The position numbers and the translations under genes are program-made. Below, piece after piece: positions 1 through 10,962 of a DNA stretch of 35,043 bases (position 1 is the stretch's first letter; each line of letters opens with the position of its first letter). The notes under the pieces are model-generated. The model saw only the letters and a program-made list of their open reading frames with translations. It did no database searches and had not been told where the DNA came from. Source of the DNA: an uncultured Enterococcus sp. Lineage in GTDB: Bacteria > Bacillota > Bacilli > Lactobacillales > Enterococcaceae. Location: the NCBI RefSeq assembly GCF_913775425.1, contig NZ_CAJYIS010000089.1:1-35043 (forward strand). The letters run 5' to 3'.

Positions 1-1266
<1,266 letters not shown>

Positions 1267-1285
1267 TTTAAAAGTTTTTAATTTT

Positions 1286-1828
1286 TTAGGCGTAATGTGC
1301 TCGCGGACCGCCGATGTATTTAGGACGACTTGTCAATGCCGTCACGTGGGCTGAACCGATTGTTTTAATAGACGGACGAAATGGTACTTGTACGTGTTTG
1401 ACGTGCATCCCGATTGCCGTATCGCCAATATCGATACCCGCTTTCGCAACCACATGTTCGACTTCAACTGGATGTGTAAATTGCTCAAATGCCGCAACAG
1501 AGCACGCCCCTCCAGCATGTAATTGTGGCACGACTGAGACGATACTCAACTCATGTGCTTCGGCGTATTCTTCTTCGACAACTAACGCACGATTTAAATG
1601 CTCACATCCTTGAACGGCTAGAAAAATGCCTTTTGGTTTTAACACTGCTAAAATGGCTTCAATGATCCATTCGCCGACTTCTTTACTCGAGTGCTTTCCA
1701 ATCACACCTCCAGTTACTTCACTAGTAGAACAGCCCAATACAAATAGATTCCCTGCAGTTAGTGAACCTGCTTGAAGTACTTCTTCAACTAAAGTTGTCA
1801 CGTTTTTTGTTACTTCTAATTTATCCAT
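1286..1828 (-). CDS. DUF436 / TIGR01440 family protein (YwlG-like)
   Basis: [48 protein letters not shown]...; internal Met at 1828 preferred over the ORF-track start, overlapping the upstream gene stop. Confidence 0.85.
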   Translation of the reverse strand: MDKLEVTKNVTTLVEEVLQAGSLTAGNLFVLGCSTSEVTGGVIGKHSSKEVGEWIIEAILAVLKPKGIFLAVQGCEHLNRALVVEEEYAEAHELSIVSVVPQLHAGGACSVAAFEQFTHPVEVEHVVAKAGIDIGDTAIGMHVKHVQVPFRPSIKTIGSAHVTALTSRPKYIGGPRAHYA

Positions 1829-2321
1829 TTTTATGCTCCTTTTTTGAATAACTGTACGCAAATGCACGTGATAACACCTTTAACAAAGGTAAACCGAGCA
1901 CGATACCGACTATACTTTGGATTACATTACCTAAAAGTGACGCGACTCCAGCCGCACTTCCGTATAAAATAGTCGTTGCTAAAGCATAGCCTACGATCAA
2001 AATCACTGCACCGCAAGCTAAGCCGATTACTTGATAGCTTGTATTCTTTTGCATAAAACGCCCGACCACATACCCTTGCAGGCCATGAATGATGACTGAA
2101 AATAAGATCCATTGTGGATATCCGGAAAATAAATCGATCAATCCACCACTCAATCCGCCAACAATCAAACCAGCTTGCGGACCAAATAATAAGGCGACTG
2201 CATAAATTCCGGCATCTGATAAATTCACAAATCCTCCAGTAGCTGGAATAGGAATAATGAAAAATAATGAAATGACGACGATCATGGCGCTCAGTAACGC
2301 ATAACGTGTAAGTTGTCTCAC
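1821..2321 (-). CDS. ECF transporter S component (vitamin/precursor specificity unknown; B6 plausible from context)
   Basis: Small multi-TM protein ([64 protein letters not shown]...) typical of ECF S-components; overlaps the kinase gene by 4 bp. Confidence 0.8.
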   Translation of the reverse strand: MRQLTRYALLSAMIVVISLFFIIPIPATGGFVNLSDAGIYAVALLFGPQAGLIVGGLSGGLIDLFSGYPQWILFSVIIHGLQGYVVGRFMQKNTSYQVIGLACGAVILIVGYALATTILYGSAAGVASLLGNVIQSIVGIVLGLPLLKVLSRAFAYSYSKKEHKNG

Positions 2322-3109
2322 TCTAAGTTGCCCCCTTTAGGCCAAATACTGGCAAATTGTGGTGTTACAAATACTTGATTTAAAATACTAGTTGTCACAA
2401 ACTGTTTCGCATCGTGCACAGCTTTTTCTAAGGAATGACCTACTGCTAAATTTGCCGCAATCGCACTGGCAAATGTACACCCGGAACCATTAACGATCTG
2501 CTTTACTTGAATGGTCTCGCTAAATTTGATCAATTCATGTTTTGTTGCTAGATAATCGATCGCTTCTTCTTGTGAAAAACGTAAACCACCTTTAACACAA
2601 AATGAAGTATCGTACTGTTCAACCAAATGCGTGGCCAATTTGGATAAAGCATGTTGCGTTTGTGGAAATGGACTGTTTACGAGCGTCACAGCTTCAGCTA
2701 CATTAGGTGTACAAACCGTACTAAATGGACTTAATTGTTCCATCAAATAGGTACTCAACGATCCATTACTCCGTTCGTCAGTTTCTTTTAAGGCAAATAC
2801 TGGATCGAGTACGACATGCGCTTCTACATGGTGCGCTAAAAATGCGCGAACGGATTGAACTTGTGCTTTAGAAACAAGCAAACCGATCTTAATGGCGTCA
2901 AATTGGACTTCATTTAAAGAAGCAAGTTGCGCTTGAAACAACTGATCGTCAAGTGCTTTAATACTAAATCGTTGATCGACATTTGTAACAATCGAAGTCA
3001 ACACGCTCATACCAAATACTTGATACGCATGATACGTCGCCAAATCCGCCTGGATACCACCACCAGCGTAAGGATCAGATCCACCAATCGTTAACACTTT
3101 TACAGGCAT
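2318..3109 (-). CDS. pdxK: pyridoxine / hydroxymethylpyrimidine kinase (PdxK/ThiD family)
   Basis: MPVKVLTIGGSDPYAGGGIQADLATYHAYQVFGMSVLTSIV... and C-terminal VNGSGCTFASAIAANLAVG ribokinase-type motifs. Confidence 0.8.
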   Translation of the reverse strand: MPVKVLTIGGSDPYAGGGIQADLATYHAYQVFGMSVLTSIVTNVDQRFSIKALDDQLFQAQLASLNEVQFDAIKIGLLVSKAQVQSVRAFLAHHVEAHVVLDPVFALKETDERSNGSLSTYLMEQLSPFSTVCTPNVAEAVTLVNSPFPQTQHALSKLATHLVEQYDTSFCVKGGLRFSQEEAIDYLATKHELIKFSETIQVKQIVNGSGCTFASAIAANLAVGHSLEKAVHDAKQFVTTSILNQVFVTPQFASIWPKGGNLE

Positions 3110-3149
3110 TGACTCACTCCTTTACGTTTTTAGCTATCATAACGGAAAT

Positions 3150-3188
3150 TCAAATAAAAAAAAACAACCAATTGGTTGTTTTTTTCTC
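3150..3188 (-). terminator. Rho-independent terminator after glnA
   Basis: aaaaaaaacaaccaattggttgttttttt palindrome just downstream of the glnA stop. Confidence 0.85.
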
Positions 3189-3197
3189 CATCCAATT

Positions 3198-4538
3198 TTA
3201 AAATAATTCCAAATACTGATCGCGTTCCCACTGTGACACACTTTGGCGAAATGCTGCCCACTCCATCTGCTTCGCACTAACAAAGTTAGCATAAATGTGT
3301 GAACCTAGCGCATCGATGATGACGCGGTCACTTGCCAATGCTCGCAATGCACTATTTAATGTGGCTGGCAGATCAAAAATATTCATTTTTGATCGTTCTT
3401 TCGCATTCATGACGTAAATATTACGATCCACCGGTGCTGGCGGCGTCATTTGATGGAAAATCCCGTCCAATCCTGCTTGCAATAGTGTCGCAATCGCTAA
3501 ATATGGATTGGCCGATGGATCAACGGAACGGACTTCTAGTCGTGTCGAAATCCCTCGTGAAGCAGGTACACGAACTAGCGGTGAACGATTCCGACTAGAC
3601 CATGCAATATAGACGGGAGCTTCAAAGCCTGGCATCAAACGTTTATACGAATTGACTGTTGGATTACAAATCGCCGTATATGCTGCTGCATGTTCCAATA
3701 ATCCAGCTAAAAAGTGATATGCGGTTTGGCTTAATCCATCTTTTGTCGTTTCATCATAAAAAGCATTTTGCCCCTCTTTAAATAGCGACAAGTTGCAATG
3801 CATACCAGAGCCACTGATTCCAAAAACCGGTTTTGGCATAAAGGTCGCATGTAACCCATGTTGTCTAGCAATCGTTTTGACCACCAATTTAAAGGTTTGA
3901 ATATTGTCACACGCCTCAATGGCATCCGCATATTTAAAATCGATCTCATGTTGTCCTGGTGCCACTTCATGATGTGAGGCTTCGACTTCAAAGCCGAGAC
4001 GTTCTAATTCAAGGACGATATCACGACGGCAATTTTCTCCCAGATCAGTGGGTGCAAAATCAAAATATCCACCATGATCGTTTAATTCAGTTGTCACTTC
4101 ACCATTTTGTGCCAATTGAAATAAGAAAAATTCAGGTTCAGGTCCTAAATTAAAGGCACTAAACCCCATTTCTTGCATTTGTTGTAAGACACGCTTTAGA
4201 TTCCCACGTGGATCTCCTGCAAAAGGTGTTCCATCAGGATTATAAATATCGCAAATTAAACGAGCGACTTTTCCATGCTCGCTCTCCCAAGGAAAAACCA
4301 ACCAGCTGTTTAGATCTGGATAGAGATACATATCGCTTTCTTCAATACGAACAAATCCTTCAATGGAAGAACCATCAAACATCATTTTATTTTGTAAGAC
4401 TTTATCTACTTGCGAAACCGGAACTTCGACATTTTTGATCGTACCCATGATATCCGTGAACATCAGACGAAGAAATCGGACGTTTTCTTCTTGGATAGAT
4501 TGTTTGATACTTGTTGCGGTGTGTACTTGCTTTGACAT
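3198..4538 (-). CDS. glnA: Glutamine synthetase type I
   Basis: [40 protein letters not shown]...FDGSSIEGF...; Met at 4538 has AAAGGA 8 nt upstream. Confidence 0.97.
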   Translation of the reverse strand: MSKQVHTATSIKQSIQEENVRFLRLMFTDIMGTIKNVEVPVSQVDKVLQNKMMFDGSSIEGFVRIEESDMYLYPDLNSWLVFPWESEHGKVARLICDIYNPDGTPFAGDPRGNLKRVLQQMQEMGFSAFNLGPEPEFFLFQLAQNGEVTTELNDHGGYFDFAPTDLGENCRRDIVLELERLGFEVEASHHEVAPGQHEIDFKYADAIEACDNIQTFKLVVKTIARQHGLHATFMPKPVFGISGSGMHCNLSLFKEGQNAFYDETTKDGLSQTAYHFLAGLLEHAAAYTAICNPTVNSYKRLMPGFEAPVYIAWSSRNRSPLVRVPASRGISTRLEVRSVDPSANPYLAIATLLQAGLDGIFHQMTPPAPVDRNIYVMNAKERSKMNIFDLPATLNSALRALASDRVIIDALGSHIYANFVSAKQMEWAAFRQSVSQWERDQYLELF

Positions 4539-4563
4539 GCTAGCCATCCTTTACTTTCTTGTT

Positions 4564-4956
4564 TTACCGTTTTGGTCCACGCTGTAGATAAGGGTTTTGC
4601 TGATTTAAGCCACCAGATAACCCACCTTGAGATAAGATTTCATCGTAAAAAATCCGACGAACATCGTTATCTGTTAGCGATTTTTTATGTTTGATTGCTT
4701 CTTCTTCTTCTTTTTTCATTTCATAGACACGTTTGATTCCAGCCATATTTAAGCCATCTGATAAATAGTCTTTGATCTCAAGTAATACATCGATATCATT
4801 TAACGAATACATGCGACGATTGCCTTCGCTTCTTTCAGGATGAATCAATTCTTGCTCTTCATAATAACGAATTTGACGAGCGGTTAAATCTGTTAATTTC
4901 ATAACGGTCCCAATCGGAAAAACCGACATCGAACGTCGAAGTTCTTTTTCGCGCAT
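4564..4956 (-). CDS. glnR: MerR-family glutamine synthetase repressor GlnR
   Basis: MREKELRRSMSVFPIGTVMKLTDLTARQIRYYEEQELIHPERSEGNRRMYSLNDID...; directly upstream of glnA. Confidence 0.95.
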   Translation of the reverse strand: MREKELRRSMSVFPIGTVMKLTDLTARQIRYYEEQELIHPERSEGNRRMYSLNDIDVLLEIKDYLSDGLNMAGIKRVYEMKKEEEEAIKHKKSLTDNDVRRIFYDEILSQGGLSGGLNQQNPYLQRGPKR

Positions 4957-4995
4957 TATCCGCACTTCCTTTCTCTAACTGTCTTTCTAGTTCAA

Positions 4996-5048
4996 ACTAT
5001 ATCAATTGTTGAAAACAGTGTCAAGATTCCATGTCAGAATAACTAACA
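4996..5048 (-). promoter_or_regulatory. glnRA promoter with GlnR box
   Basis: Minus strand TTGACA (5024-5019), 17 bp, TATAGT (5001-4996); immediately upstream TGTTAGTTATTCTGACA (5048-5032) fits the GlnR consensus TGTNAN7TNACA. Confidence 0.85.
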
Positions 5049-6265
5049 TCAGAACGATTTTCAGGAGCAACAAAGCCTTTTATCTGGTATTGGCCTAACG
5101 TTTCATCATATTCTTTGGCAACCACTAATGTTTGTCGTTCTAATAGCGCAATGCGATAGGCTTCTTGATCCGTTAGATTTAACGCGTAAGGTTCGAATTG
5201 TTCCATAATCACTTGCTTCACTCCACGAGCCACTTGTACTGTACTCGATTCGTCACGAGCAGAGACCAAGACATTCGGGAATAAGGTCGGCACAAATTGT
5301 GCAAGATCAAGTTTATCTGCTTTATTATAGACAGTTAAAACCGGAATATGCGCTAAATCCAACTCCTTCATCAGATTCACGACAGTCTTTTCTTGAATTT
5401 GTCGATCTTCAGCTGATGCATCTACGACATGAAGCAACAGATCCATCTCGCGACTTTCCTCTAAAGTCGAATGAAAGGCATCGATCAATTGTGTTGGCAG
5501 ATCTTGCATAAACCCAACGGTATCTGTCAATGTGACCATCAAACCTTCTGGCAAGCGCCACTTTTTAGTTAAGGGGTCTAGCGTAGCAAACAATTGATCT
5601 TTTTCAAATGTCTTAGCATCGGTCAGTCGATTTAGTAATGTAGATTTCCCAGCATTGGTATAGCCAATCAATCCAACTTGGATTTGATGACTTTGGCGAC
5701 GTTTTTCGCGCGTTCGTTCGCGATGAGCTGCTAATTCCTTTAACTCTCGTTTGACTTTCGTCATACGATTGCGGATATGACGACGATCTGTTTCTAACTT
5801 CGTTTCTCCAGGACCTCTAGTTCCAATCCCAGCACCTAGACGGGACATCGCAGCCCCTTGACCTACCAGACGAGGCAGCAAATAATTCAACTGCGCCAAT
5901 TCGACTTGTAATTTTCCTTCTTTAGAGCGCGCGCGCAAGGCAAAAATATCTAAAATCAATTGCACACGATCAATCACTAATACTCCTAATCGATCAGATA
6001 GTGTTTGATGTTGTCTAGGGGTAAGTTCGTGATTAAAGATCACAACATCGATTTCTTGTGCATCTACTGCTAAAGCGATCTCAGCAAGTTTGCCTTTCCC
6101 TACGATCGTTTGACGATTTACGACAGGTCGTTTTTGTTGCAAAATATCGACTACTTCCCCGTGTGCTGCTTGGACTAATTGGTTCATCTCTGCAAGCGAC
6201 GAATCAAATGTTCGATAATTTTCTTCTGTTTCGACACCAATGATCAAGACACGTTCTTCTTTCAT
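5021..6265 (-). CDS. hflX: GTPase HflX
   Basis: GLIGYTNAGKSTLLNRLTDAKTFEKDQLFATLDPLTKKWRLPEG...TDTVGFMQDLPTQLIDAFHSTLEE; start MKEERVLI at 6265 overlapping the miaA stop (ATGA). Confidence 0.95.
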   Translation of the reverse strand: MKEERVLIIGVETEENYRTFDSSLAEMNQLVQAAHGEVVDILQQKRPVVNRQTIVGKGKLAEIALAVDAQEIDVVIFNHELTPRQHQTLSDRLGVLVIDRVQLILDIFALRARSKEGKLQVELAQLNYLLPRLVGQGAAMSRLGAGIGTRGPGETKLETDRRHIRNRMTKVKRELKELAAHRERTREKRRQSHQIQVGLIGYTNAGKSTLLNRLTDAKTFEKDQLFATLDPLTKKWRLPEGLMVTLTDTVGFMQDLPTQLIDAFHSTLEESREMDLLLHVVDASAEDRQIQEKTVVNLMKELDLAHIPVLTVYNKADKLDLAQFVPTLFPNVLVSARDESSTVQVARGVKQVIMEQFEPYALNLTDQEAYRIALLERQTLVVAKEYDETLGQYQIKGFVAPENRSDVSYSDMES

Positions 6266-7191
6266 ATCGTTTCCTCCAGCCAATTCTTTAGTTCATCTAA
6301 CAATTTGTCATACTCTTGTGGATGTGTCACCAAATCAAACCAATGTGCGGACAGCCGGTTACGAAACCACGTCAATTGACGTTTAGCGTATCTTCTAGAA
6401 GCCAGTTGGATCGATTCGATCGTTTCAGTTAGACTTTGTTGTCCATCAAAATAAGGTAAAAACTCTTTATAACCGATCCCTTGCCAAGCGTGGGCTTCTC
6501 TTTGTGCTAGCAAACTACGAGCTTCTTCTTCTAAACCTTGTTTGATCATCCACTCCACTCGTTGATTGATTCGTTCATACAAGACATCCCGCTCAGTTGT
6601 CAATCCAATCAAATAATAATCATATAGCGCTTGTGGTTTTTGAGTAGGCGTCAAGATACTTTTGCCAGTTACTAAAAATACCTCTAGTGCGCGCAACACT
6701 TTTCGTGTATTGTTCACATGAATCGCATCAGCAGCTAATGGATCACAAGCAGCCAATCGTTGCCAAAGTTCTTCTTTCGAACAAGTACGTTCTAATTGAG
6801 CCAATTCTTGCTTGATTTGTACTTGTTCAGGTGTGACCTCCCCCTCATTTCCTAGCTTAAAATCGTATAAGAGCGCTTGAATATAAAGACCTGTACCCCC
6901 AACGACGATTGGGAGTTTACCTTTTTGGGTGATTTCTGTAATTTTTTGCCGTGCGTGTTGTTGAAATTCAGCGACCGAATAACGTTCGCTCCACTCACAA
7001 ATATCGATCAAATAATGTGGCACTCCATCCATTTCTTCTGGTGTTACTTTAGCTGTCCCAATATCTAATTTACGATATACTTGCATCGAATCGCCACTAA
7101 TGATTTCACCATTTAACGCTCGTGCTAGTTGAATACTAAGTGCTGTTTTTCCGACGGCTGTCGGACCAGCGATCACTATAACTTTCTCCAC
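6262..7191 (-). CDS. miaA: tRNA dimethylallyltransferase
   Basis: VEKVIVIAGPTAVGKTALSIQLARALNGEIISGDSMQVYRKLDIGTAKVTPEE; likely GTG start near 7191, but the ORF is open to 7242. Confidence 0.93.
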   Translation of the reverse strand: MEKVIVIAGPTAVGKTALSIQLARALNGEIISGDSMQVYRKLDIGTAKVTPEEMDGVPHYLIDICEWSERYSVAEFQQHARQKITEITQKGKLPIVVGGTGLYIQALLYDFKLGNEGEVTPEQVQIKQELAQLERTCSKEELWQRLAACDPLAADAIHVNNTRKVLRALEVFLVTGKSILTPTQKPQALYDYYLIGLTTERDVLYERINQRVEWMIKQGLEEEARSLLAQREAHAWQGIGYKEFLPYFDGQQSLTETIESIQLASRRYAKRQLTWFRNRLSAHWFDLVTHPQEYDKLLDELKNWLEETI

Positions 7192-7268
7192 ATGCTTCTT
7201 CCTTTTCTCGTTTTTAGAAACGAATAAAGCTGATCTGCACATGTACAGATCAGCCTTAAACGAATCGA

Positions 7269-7787
7269 CTATAATGGTTTTGAAAAATACGTATACGGTT
7301 GATCCGTCATTTGTTGTACTTGATTTTTTCGTTCGTAGATCATTTCTTTGATCTCATCAGAAAAACTTTCCATCAACATTCGGCCACCTTTAAATGCATA
7401 TCCACCATATTGAACGGTTTCTTCAGGCGATAATACAACTTTACGCGTTGCAATCTTTTTGAAAAATTCTTCAACAAAATAATTTGGTAAATAAAAACTG
7501 TTTTGTGCTGTAAATGACTGCAAGTAAATATAATCATCAACTGAAATATAGCAATCGTCAAACGCATCAAAACTAAGATATTTATCCATCATTACCATAC
7601 GTTTTTCTAAAATCTCATTGATTTTTTTATTTAATAAGACTAATGTTTCGATTTCGCGAATTCGATGGTCAAGCTCGCGTTGACGTTTTTCTTTACGCTC
7701 ATCGTAACGGATTCGTAAATTAAAGGTAAATGTGACGATCCCTGCACCTACGAACACGCCGATAATTCCCATAATAAAAGCTATCAT
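7269..7787 (-). CDS. Uncharacterised membrane-anchored protein with N-terminal TM and coiled-coil-like charged segment
   Basis: 172 aa ORF MIAFIMGIIGVFVGAGIVTFTFNLRIRYDERKEKRQRELDHRIREIETLVLLNKKINEIL...; SD GAGGA upstream on the minus strand; family not recognised. Confidence 0.8.
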   Translation of the reverse strand: MIAFIMGIIGVFVGAGIVTFTFNLRIRYDERKEKRQRELDHRIREIETLVLLNKKINEILEKRMVMMDKYLSFDAFDDCYISVDDYIYLQSFTAQNSFYLPNYFVEEFFKKIATRKVVLSPEETVQYGGYAFKGGRMLMESFSDEIKEMIYERKNQVQQMTDQPYTYFSKPL

Positions 7788-7866
7788 CTACAAATCCTCC
7801 TCAACTTCTCTTCTTATTCTAGCATTTTTTTAGGAATTTGACACGAAGTTTACGCAGGTTTTTTCA

Positions 7867-7896
7867 TTTGACCTTTATTGACCTTGTGTGTATACT
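7867..7896 (+). promoter_or_regulatory. clpP sigma-A promoter overlapped by CtsR operator
   Basis: -35 TTGACC (7868-7873), 17 bp, -10 TATACT (7891-7896). 7867-7883 TTTGACCTTTATTGACC is the reverse complement of GGTCAAT-AAA-GGTCAAA, a CtsR heptanucleotide direct repeat with 3-nt spacing. Confidence 0.88.
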
Positions 7897-7961
7897 TACT
7901 CTTAGGTTTTCACCCTAATTTGTGTTAAACTAATTTCATTCTATTAAAGGAGGATTTTTCA

Positions 7962-8546
7962 ATGAATTTAATCCCTACAGTTATTGAACAATCATCAAGA
8001 GGCGAACGCGCTTATGACATTTACTCACGTCTATTAAAAGACCGAATCATCATGTTAAGTGGACAAGTAACAGATGACTTAGCCAACTCTATTATTTCAC
8101 AGTTACTATTTTTAGATGCACAAGATTCTGAAAAAGACATCTACTTGTATATCAACTCTCCTGGTGGTAGTGTTACCGCAGGCCTTGCGATTTACGATAC
8201 GATGAACTTTGTAAAAGCAGATGTGCAAACCATTGTAATGGGAATGGCTGCGTCAATGGGGAGCTTCTTATTAACGGCAGGTACAAAAGGCAAACGTTTT
8301 GCTTTGCCAAATGCTGAAATTATGATCCACCAACCATTAGGTGGCGCTCAAGGTCAAGCAACTGAGATCGAAATTGCAGCACGCCACATTTTAAAAACAC
8401 GCGAACGCTTAAACAGCATTTTAGCTGAACGCACAGGCCAACCAATCGAAGTCATTGAAAAAGATACTGACCGCGATAATTTCATGACCGCTACTGAAGC
8501 GAAAGAATATGGTCTGATCGATGAAATTTTAGTAAATAAAAAATAA
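7962..8546 (+). CDS. clpP: ATP-dependent Clp protease proteolytic subunit
   Basis: [44 protein letters not shown]...[11 protein letters not shown]...[12 protein letters not shown]; catalytic Ser/His context present; SD AAAGGAGG. Confidence 0.98.
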   Translation: MNLIPTVIEQSSRGERAYDIYSRLLKDRIIMLSGQVTDDLANSIISQLLFLDAQDSEKDIYLYINSPGGSVTAGLAIYDTMNFVKADVQTIVMGMAASMGSFLLTAGTKGKRFALPNAEIMIHQPLGGAQGQATEIEIAARHILKTRERLNSILAERTGQPIEVIEKDTDRDNFMTATEAKEYGLIDEILVNKK

Positions 8547-8574
8547 AAAGAGGCTGTGACAGCTGCGCAACTCT

Positions 8575-8637
8575 AAAACAAGCCGAACCATTTCCGACAA
8601 TAGGTTCCCCTATTTCAGTAATGATTCGGCTTGTTTT
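8575..8637. terminator. Long nested inverted repeat / bidirectional terminator-like element
   Basis: Outer arms AAAACAAGCCGAACCATT / AATGATTCGGCTTGTTTT (one mismatch); inner hairpin AATAGG-TTCC-CCTATT; T-rich on both strands. Confidence 0.75.
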
Positions 8638-8676
8638 TGAAAGCGTGATTGCGAACACATCATGTATTCCTTTTTT

Positions 8677-8712
8677 AGGGGGATGACAGAAATCTGTCAT
8701 CCCCCTCTTTTT
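8677..8712 (+). terminator. Rho-independent terminator
   Basis: 14-bp perfect stem AGGGGGATGACAGA-AA-TCTGTCATCCCCCT followed by CTTTTTT. Confidence 0.9.
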
Positions 8713-9194
8713 TACGTTTGTTTAATATAACGGCCCGATTGAAATTCTTTGGCTAATGTCACATAATGCGCTGTGTTTTCGTGATTTGCCTGAATCTCTT
8801 CTTTTGTCAGTGGGCGAATGACTTTTGCTGGACGACCAAATGCGAGTGAATTTTCAGGAATAACGGTCCCTTTTGTCACTAAAGAACCTGCGCCGATCAA
8901 GCTATTTTCCCCAATTACAGCACCATCTAAGATGATCGAACTCATCCCAATCAATGCGCCACGTTTGATATGACATCCATGGAGCATGCATTGATGGCCG
9001 ATCGTGACGTCTTCTTCTACAATTGTAGGCTGATCATATCCGACATGGATAATCGTTCCATCTTGGATATTCGAACGATCTTTGATCACAATTGGTGCCA
9101 CGTCACCACGAAGTACGCTGTGAAACCATACGCTACTGTGCTCGCCTAACGTCACATCACCTACGACGATCGCTCCTTCTGCAATAAAACTCAT
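8712..9194 (-). CDS. Left-handed beta-helix gamma-carbonic-anhydrase-like protein
   Basis: MSFIAEGAIVVGDVTLGEHSSVWFHSVLRGDVAPIVIKDRSNIQDGTIIHVGYDQPTIVEEDVTIGHQCMLHGCHI; hexapeptide repeats. Confidence 0.92.
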   Translation of the reverse strand: MSFIAEGAIVVGDVTLGEHSSVWFHSVLRGDVAPIVIKDRSNIQDGTIIHVGYDQPTIVEEDVTIGHQCMLHGCHIKRGALIGMSSIILDGAVIGENSLIGAGSLVTKGTVIPENSLAFGRPAKVIRPLTKEEIQANHENTAHYVTLAKEFQSGRYIKQT

Positions 9195-9210
9195 TTGATT
9201 TCCTCGCTTT

Positions 9211-10962
9211 CTATTCTTCTGCAAATTGACTATTGTAAAGATTGCTATAAAATCCTCCTTTAGCCAACAAGCTTTCATGAGTTCCTTGTTCGACAATGGA
9301 CCCTTGATCTAATACTAAAATCAAATCAGCTTCTCGAATCGTTGACAAGCGATGGGCAATCACAAAACTCGTTCTCCCTGTCATGATTTTTTCCATCGCA
9401 CGTTGGATCAGTTGCTCTAAACGCGTATCGACTGAACTCGTCGCTTCGTCTAAAATCAAGATTTTGGGATCTGCTAAAATCGCTCTAGCAATCGTGAGCA
9501 ATTGTTTTTGGCCTAAAGAAACATTTTCTCCTTCAGCGTTGATGACCATTTCATAGCCATTTGGCATCGTACGAATAAAATGATCGACATTGGCTGCCTT
9601 GGCCGCGTCTACAATTTCATAATCGGATGCATCAAGACGGCCAAAACGAATGTTATCTGCAATTGTCCCTTCATACAACCAAGCATCTTGTAAGACCATT
9701 CCAAATTGTTGTCTGACAGCTTGCCTTGAAACAGTCTTCGTATCGACACCATCGATCTTGATTGCACCTGAGTCAACATCATAAAAACGCATCAATAAAT
9801 TGATCAATGTTGTTTTCCCAGCACCTGTAGGTCCGACGATCGCTACTGTTTGTCCGGCTTTAACCTCTAGATTGAAATGTTTGATCAATGGTTTGTCAGG
9901 ATGATAGGAAAACGAAACATCTTCAAAACTAACAGCTCCAGTAATTGTTTGAGGCAACTGATTGTCTTCACCAGCTGTAGATTCTTCCACTTCATCTAAA
10001 AAGCCAAATACGCGTTTTGACGCTGCCGAAGCACTTTGTAACAATGCAGACAATTGTGTGATATTGCCTAGAGGCTGACTGACTTGCCAAATATATTGGA
10101 TAAACGCTTGTAATTGTCCGACGACCAATACGCCAGCGATGACATAATACATTCCCAATACTGCCATTACGACATAAGTCAAATAAGAAGTCAGTTGCAC
10201 AAAAGGCATCATCAAGCCCGAGATTACGGTTGCTTTAAACCCAAATTGCCGTAATTTCCCATTGACTTCATGGAACTCTGTGACTGTTTCTTGTTCACGT
10301 CCATACATTTTTAAGACGCTAAAGCCCGTCATATTTTCTTGGACAAAACCATTCATGGATCCTAGCGCATTTTGCATTCGATTGAAATAGACTTGTGATT
10401 TTTTAACAATAAATCGCGAAATAAAATACGAAACCGGAATCATAATCAAACTGACGATTGCCATAAAGACATTGATATAAAACATCAACGCTACTGCAAA
10501 CACAATACTTAAAATCGCTGAAAATATCCCAATCAACGCTTGTTGCATCGCACCACTTAAAGCATCGACGTCGTTGGTCACACGAGATAAGATATCTCCT
10601 TGCTTTTGACTATCAAAATAAGACATAGGTAACCGATTGATTTTTTGTTCGATATCATGACGTAAATCTCGCATCGTCGATTGCACGACATTGGTCATCA
10701 TCACACCGGCTAATAATTGACAAATCCCATAAGAAAAGCCAACAACTAAAATCCAAAATAAGGTTTGTTTGATATAAGCAAAATCGACAGGATTTCCTTT
10801 GGTCAAATCTTGAGCGATTTTCGTAGTAGGCAATCCGATCACGTAAGGTAAGATCCCATTAAACGCTGCACTAGCAAACGTCAACAACAAGACGATAAAA
10901 AATCGAATCTTGTAAGGCTTTAAATAAGCCGTAATGCGAAAAAGTGCTGTTAATTGTTTCAT
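9211..10962 (-). CDS. ABC exporter half-transporter (consensus Walker B Glu and H-loop His, degenerate signature)
   Basis: TM domain plus NBD: GPTGAGKTT, NVSLGQKQL signature, LILDEATSSVD, VIAHRLSTI. Confidence 0.93.
   Translation of the reverse strand: MKQLTALFRITAYLKPYKIRFFIVLLLTFASAAFNGILPYVIGLPTTKIAQDLTKGNPVDFAYIKQTLFWILVVGFSYGICQLLAGVMMTNVVQSTMRDLRHDIEQKINRLPMSYFDSQKQGDILSRVTNDVDALSGAMQQALIGIFSAILSIVFAVALMFYINVFMAIVSLIMIPVSYFISRFIVKKSQVYFNRMQNALGSMNGFVQENMTGFSVLKMYGREQETVTEFHEVNGKLRQFGFKATVISGLMMPFVQLTSYLTYVVMAVLGMYYVIAGVLVVGQLQAFIQYIWQVSQPLGNITQLSALLQSASAASKRVFGFLDEVEESTAGEDNQLPQTITGAVSFEDVSFSYHPDKPLIKHFNLEVKAGQTVAIVGPTGAGKTTLINLLMRFYDVDSGAIKIDGVDTKTVSRQAVRQQFGMVLQDAWLYEGTIADNIRFGRLDASDYEIVDAAKAANVDHFIRTMPNGYEMVINAEGENVSLGQKQLLTIARAILADPKILILDEATSSVDTRLEQLIQRAMEKIMTGRTSFVIAHRLSTIREADLILVLDQGSIVEQGTHESLLAKGGFYSNLYNSQFAEE

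Noticed and set aside
1314-1613. 99-aa plus-strand ORF opposite the DUF436 gene
   Set aside because: Composition is that of an antisense shadow ORF and it is fully contained in a well-supported gene.
7225-7260. Strong inverted repeat CTGATCTG..CAGATCAG upstream of miaA
   Set aside because: Probably a weak terminator of the upstream orphan gene; lacks a good U-run, so not listed as a confident terminator or as a regulatory element.
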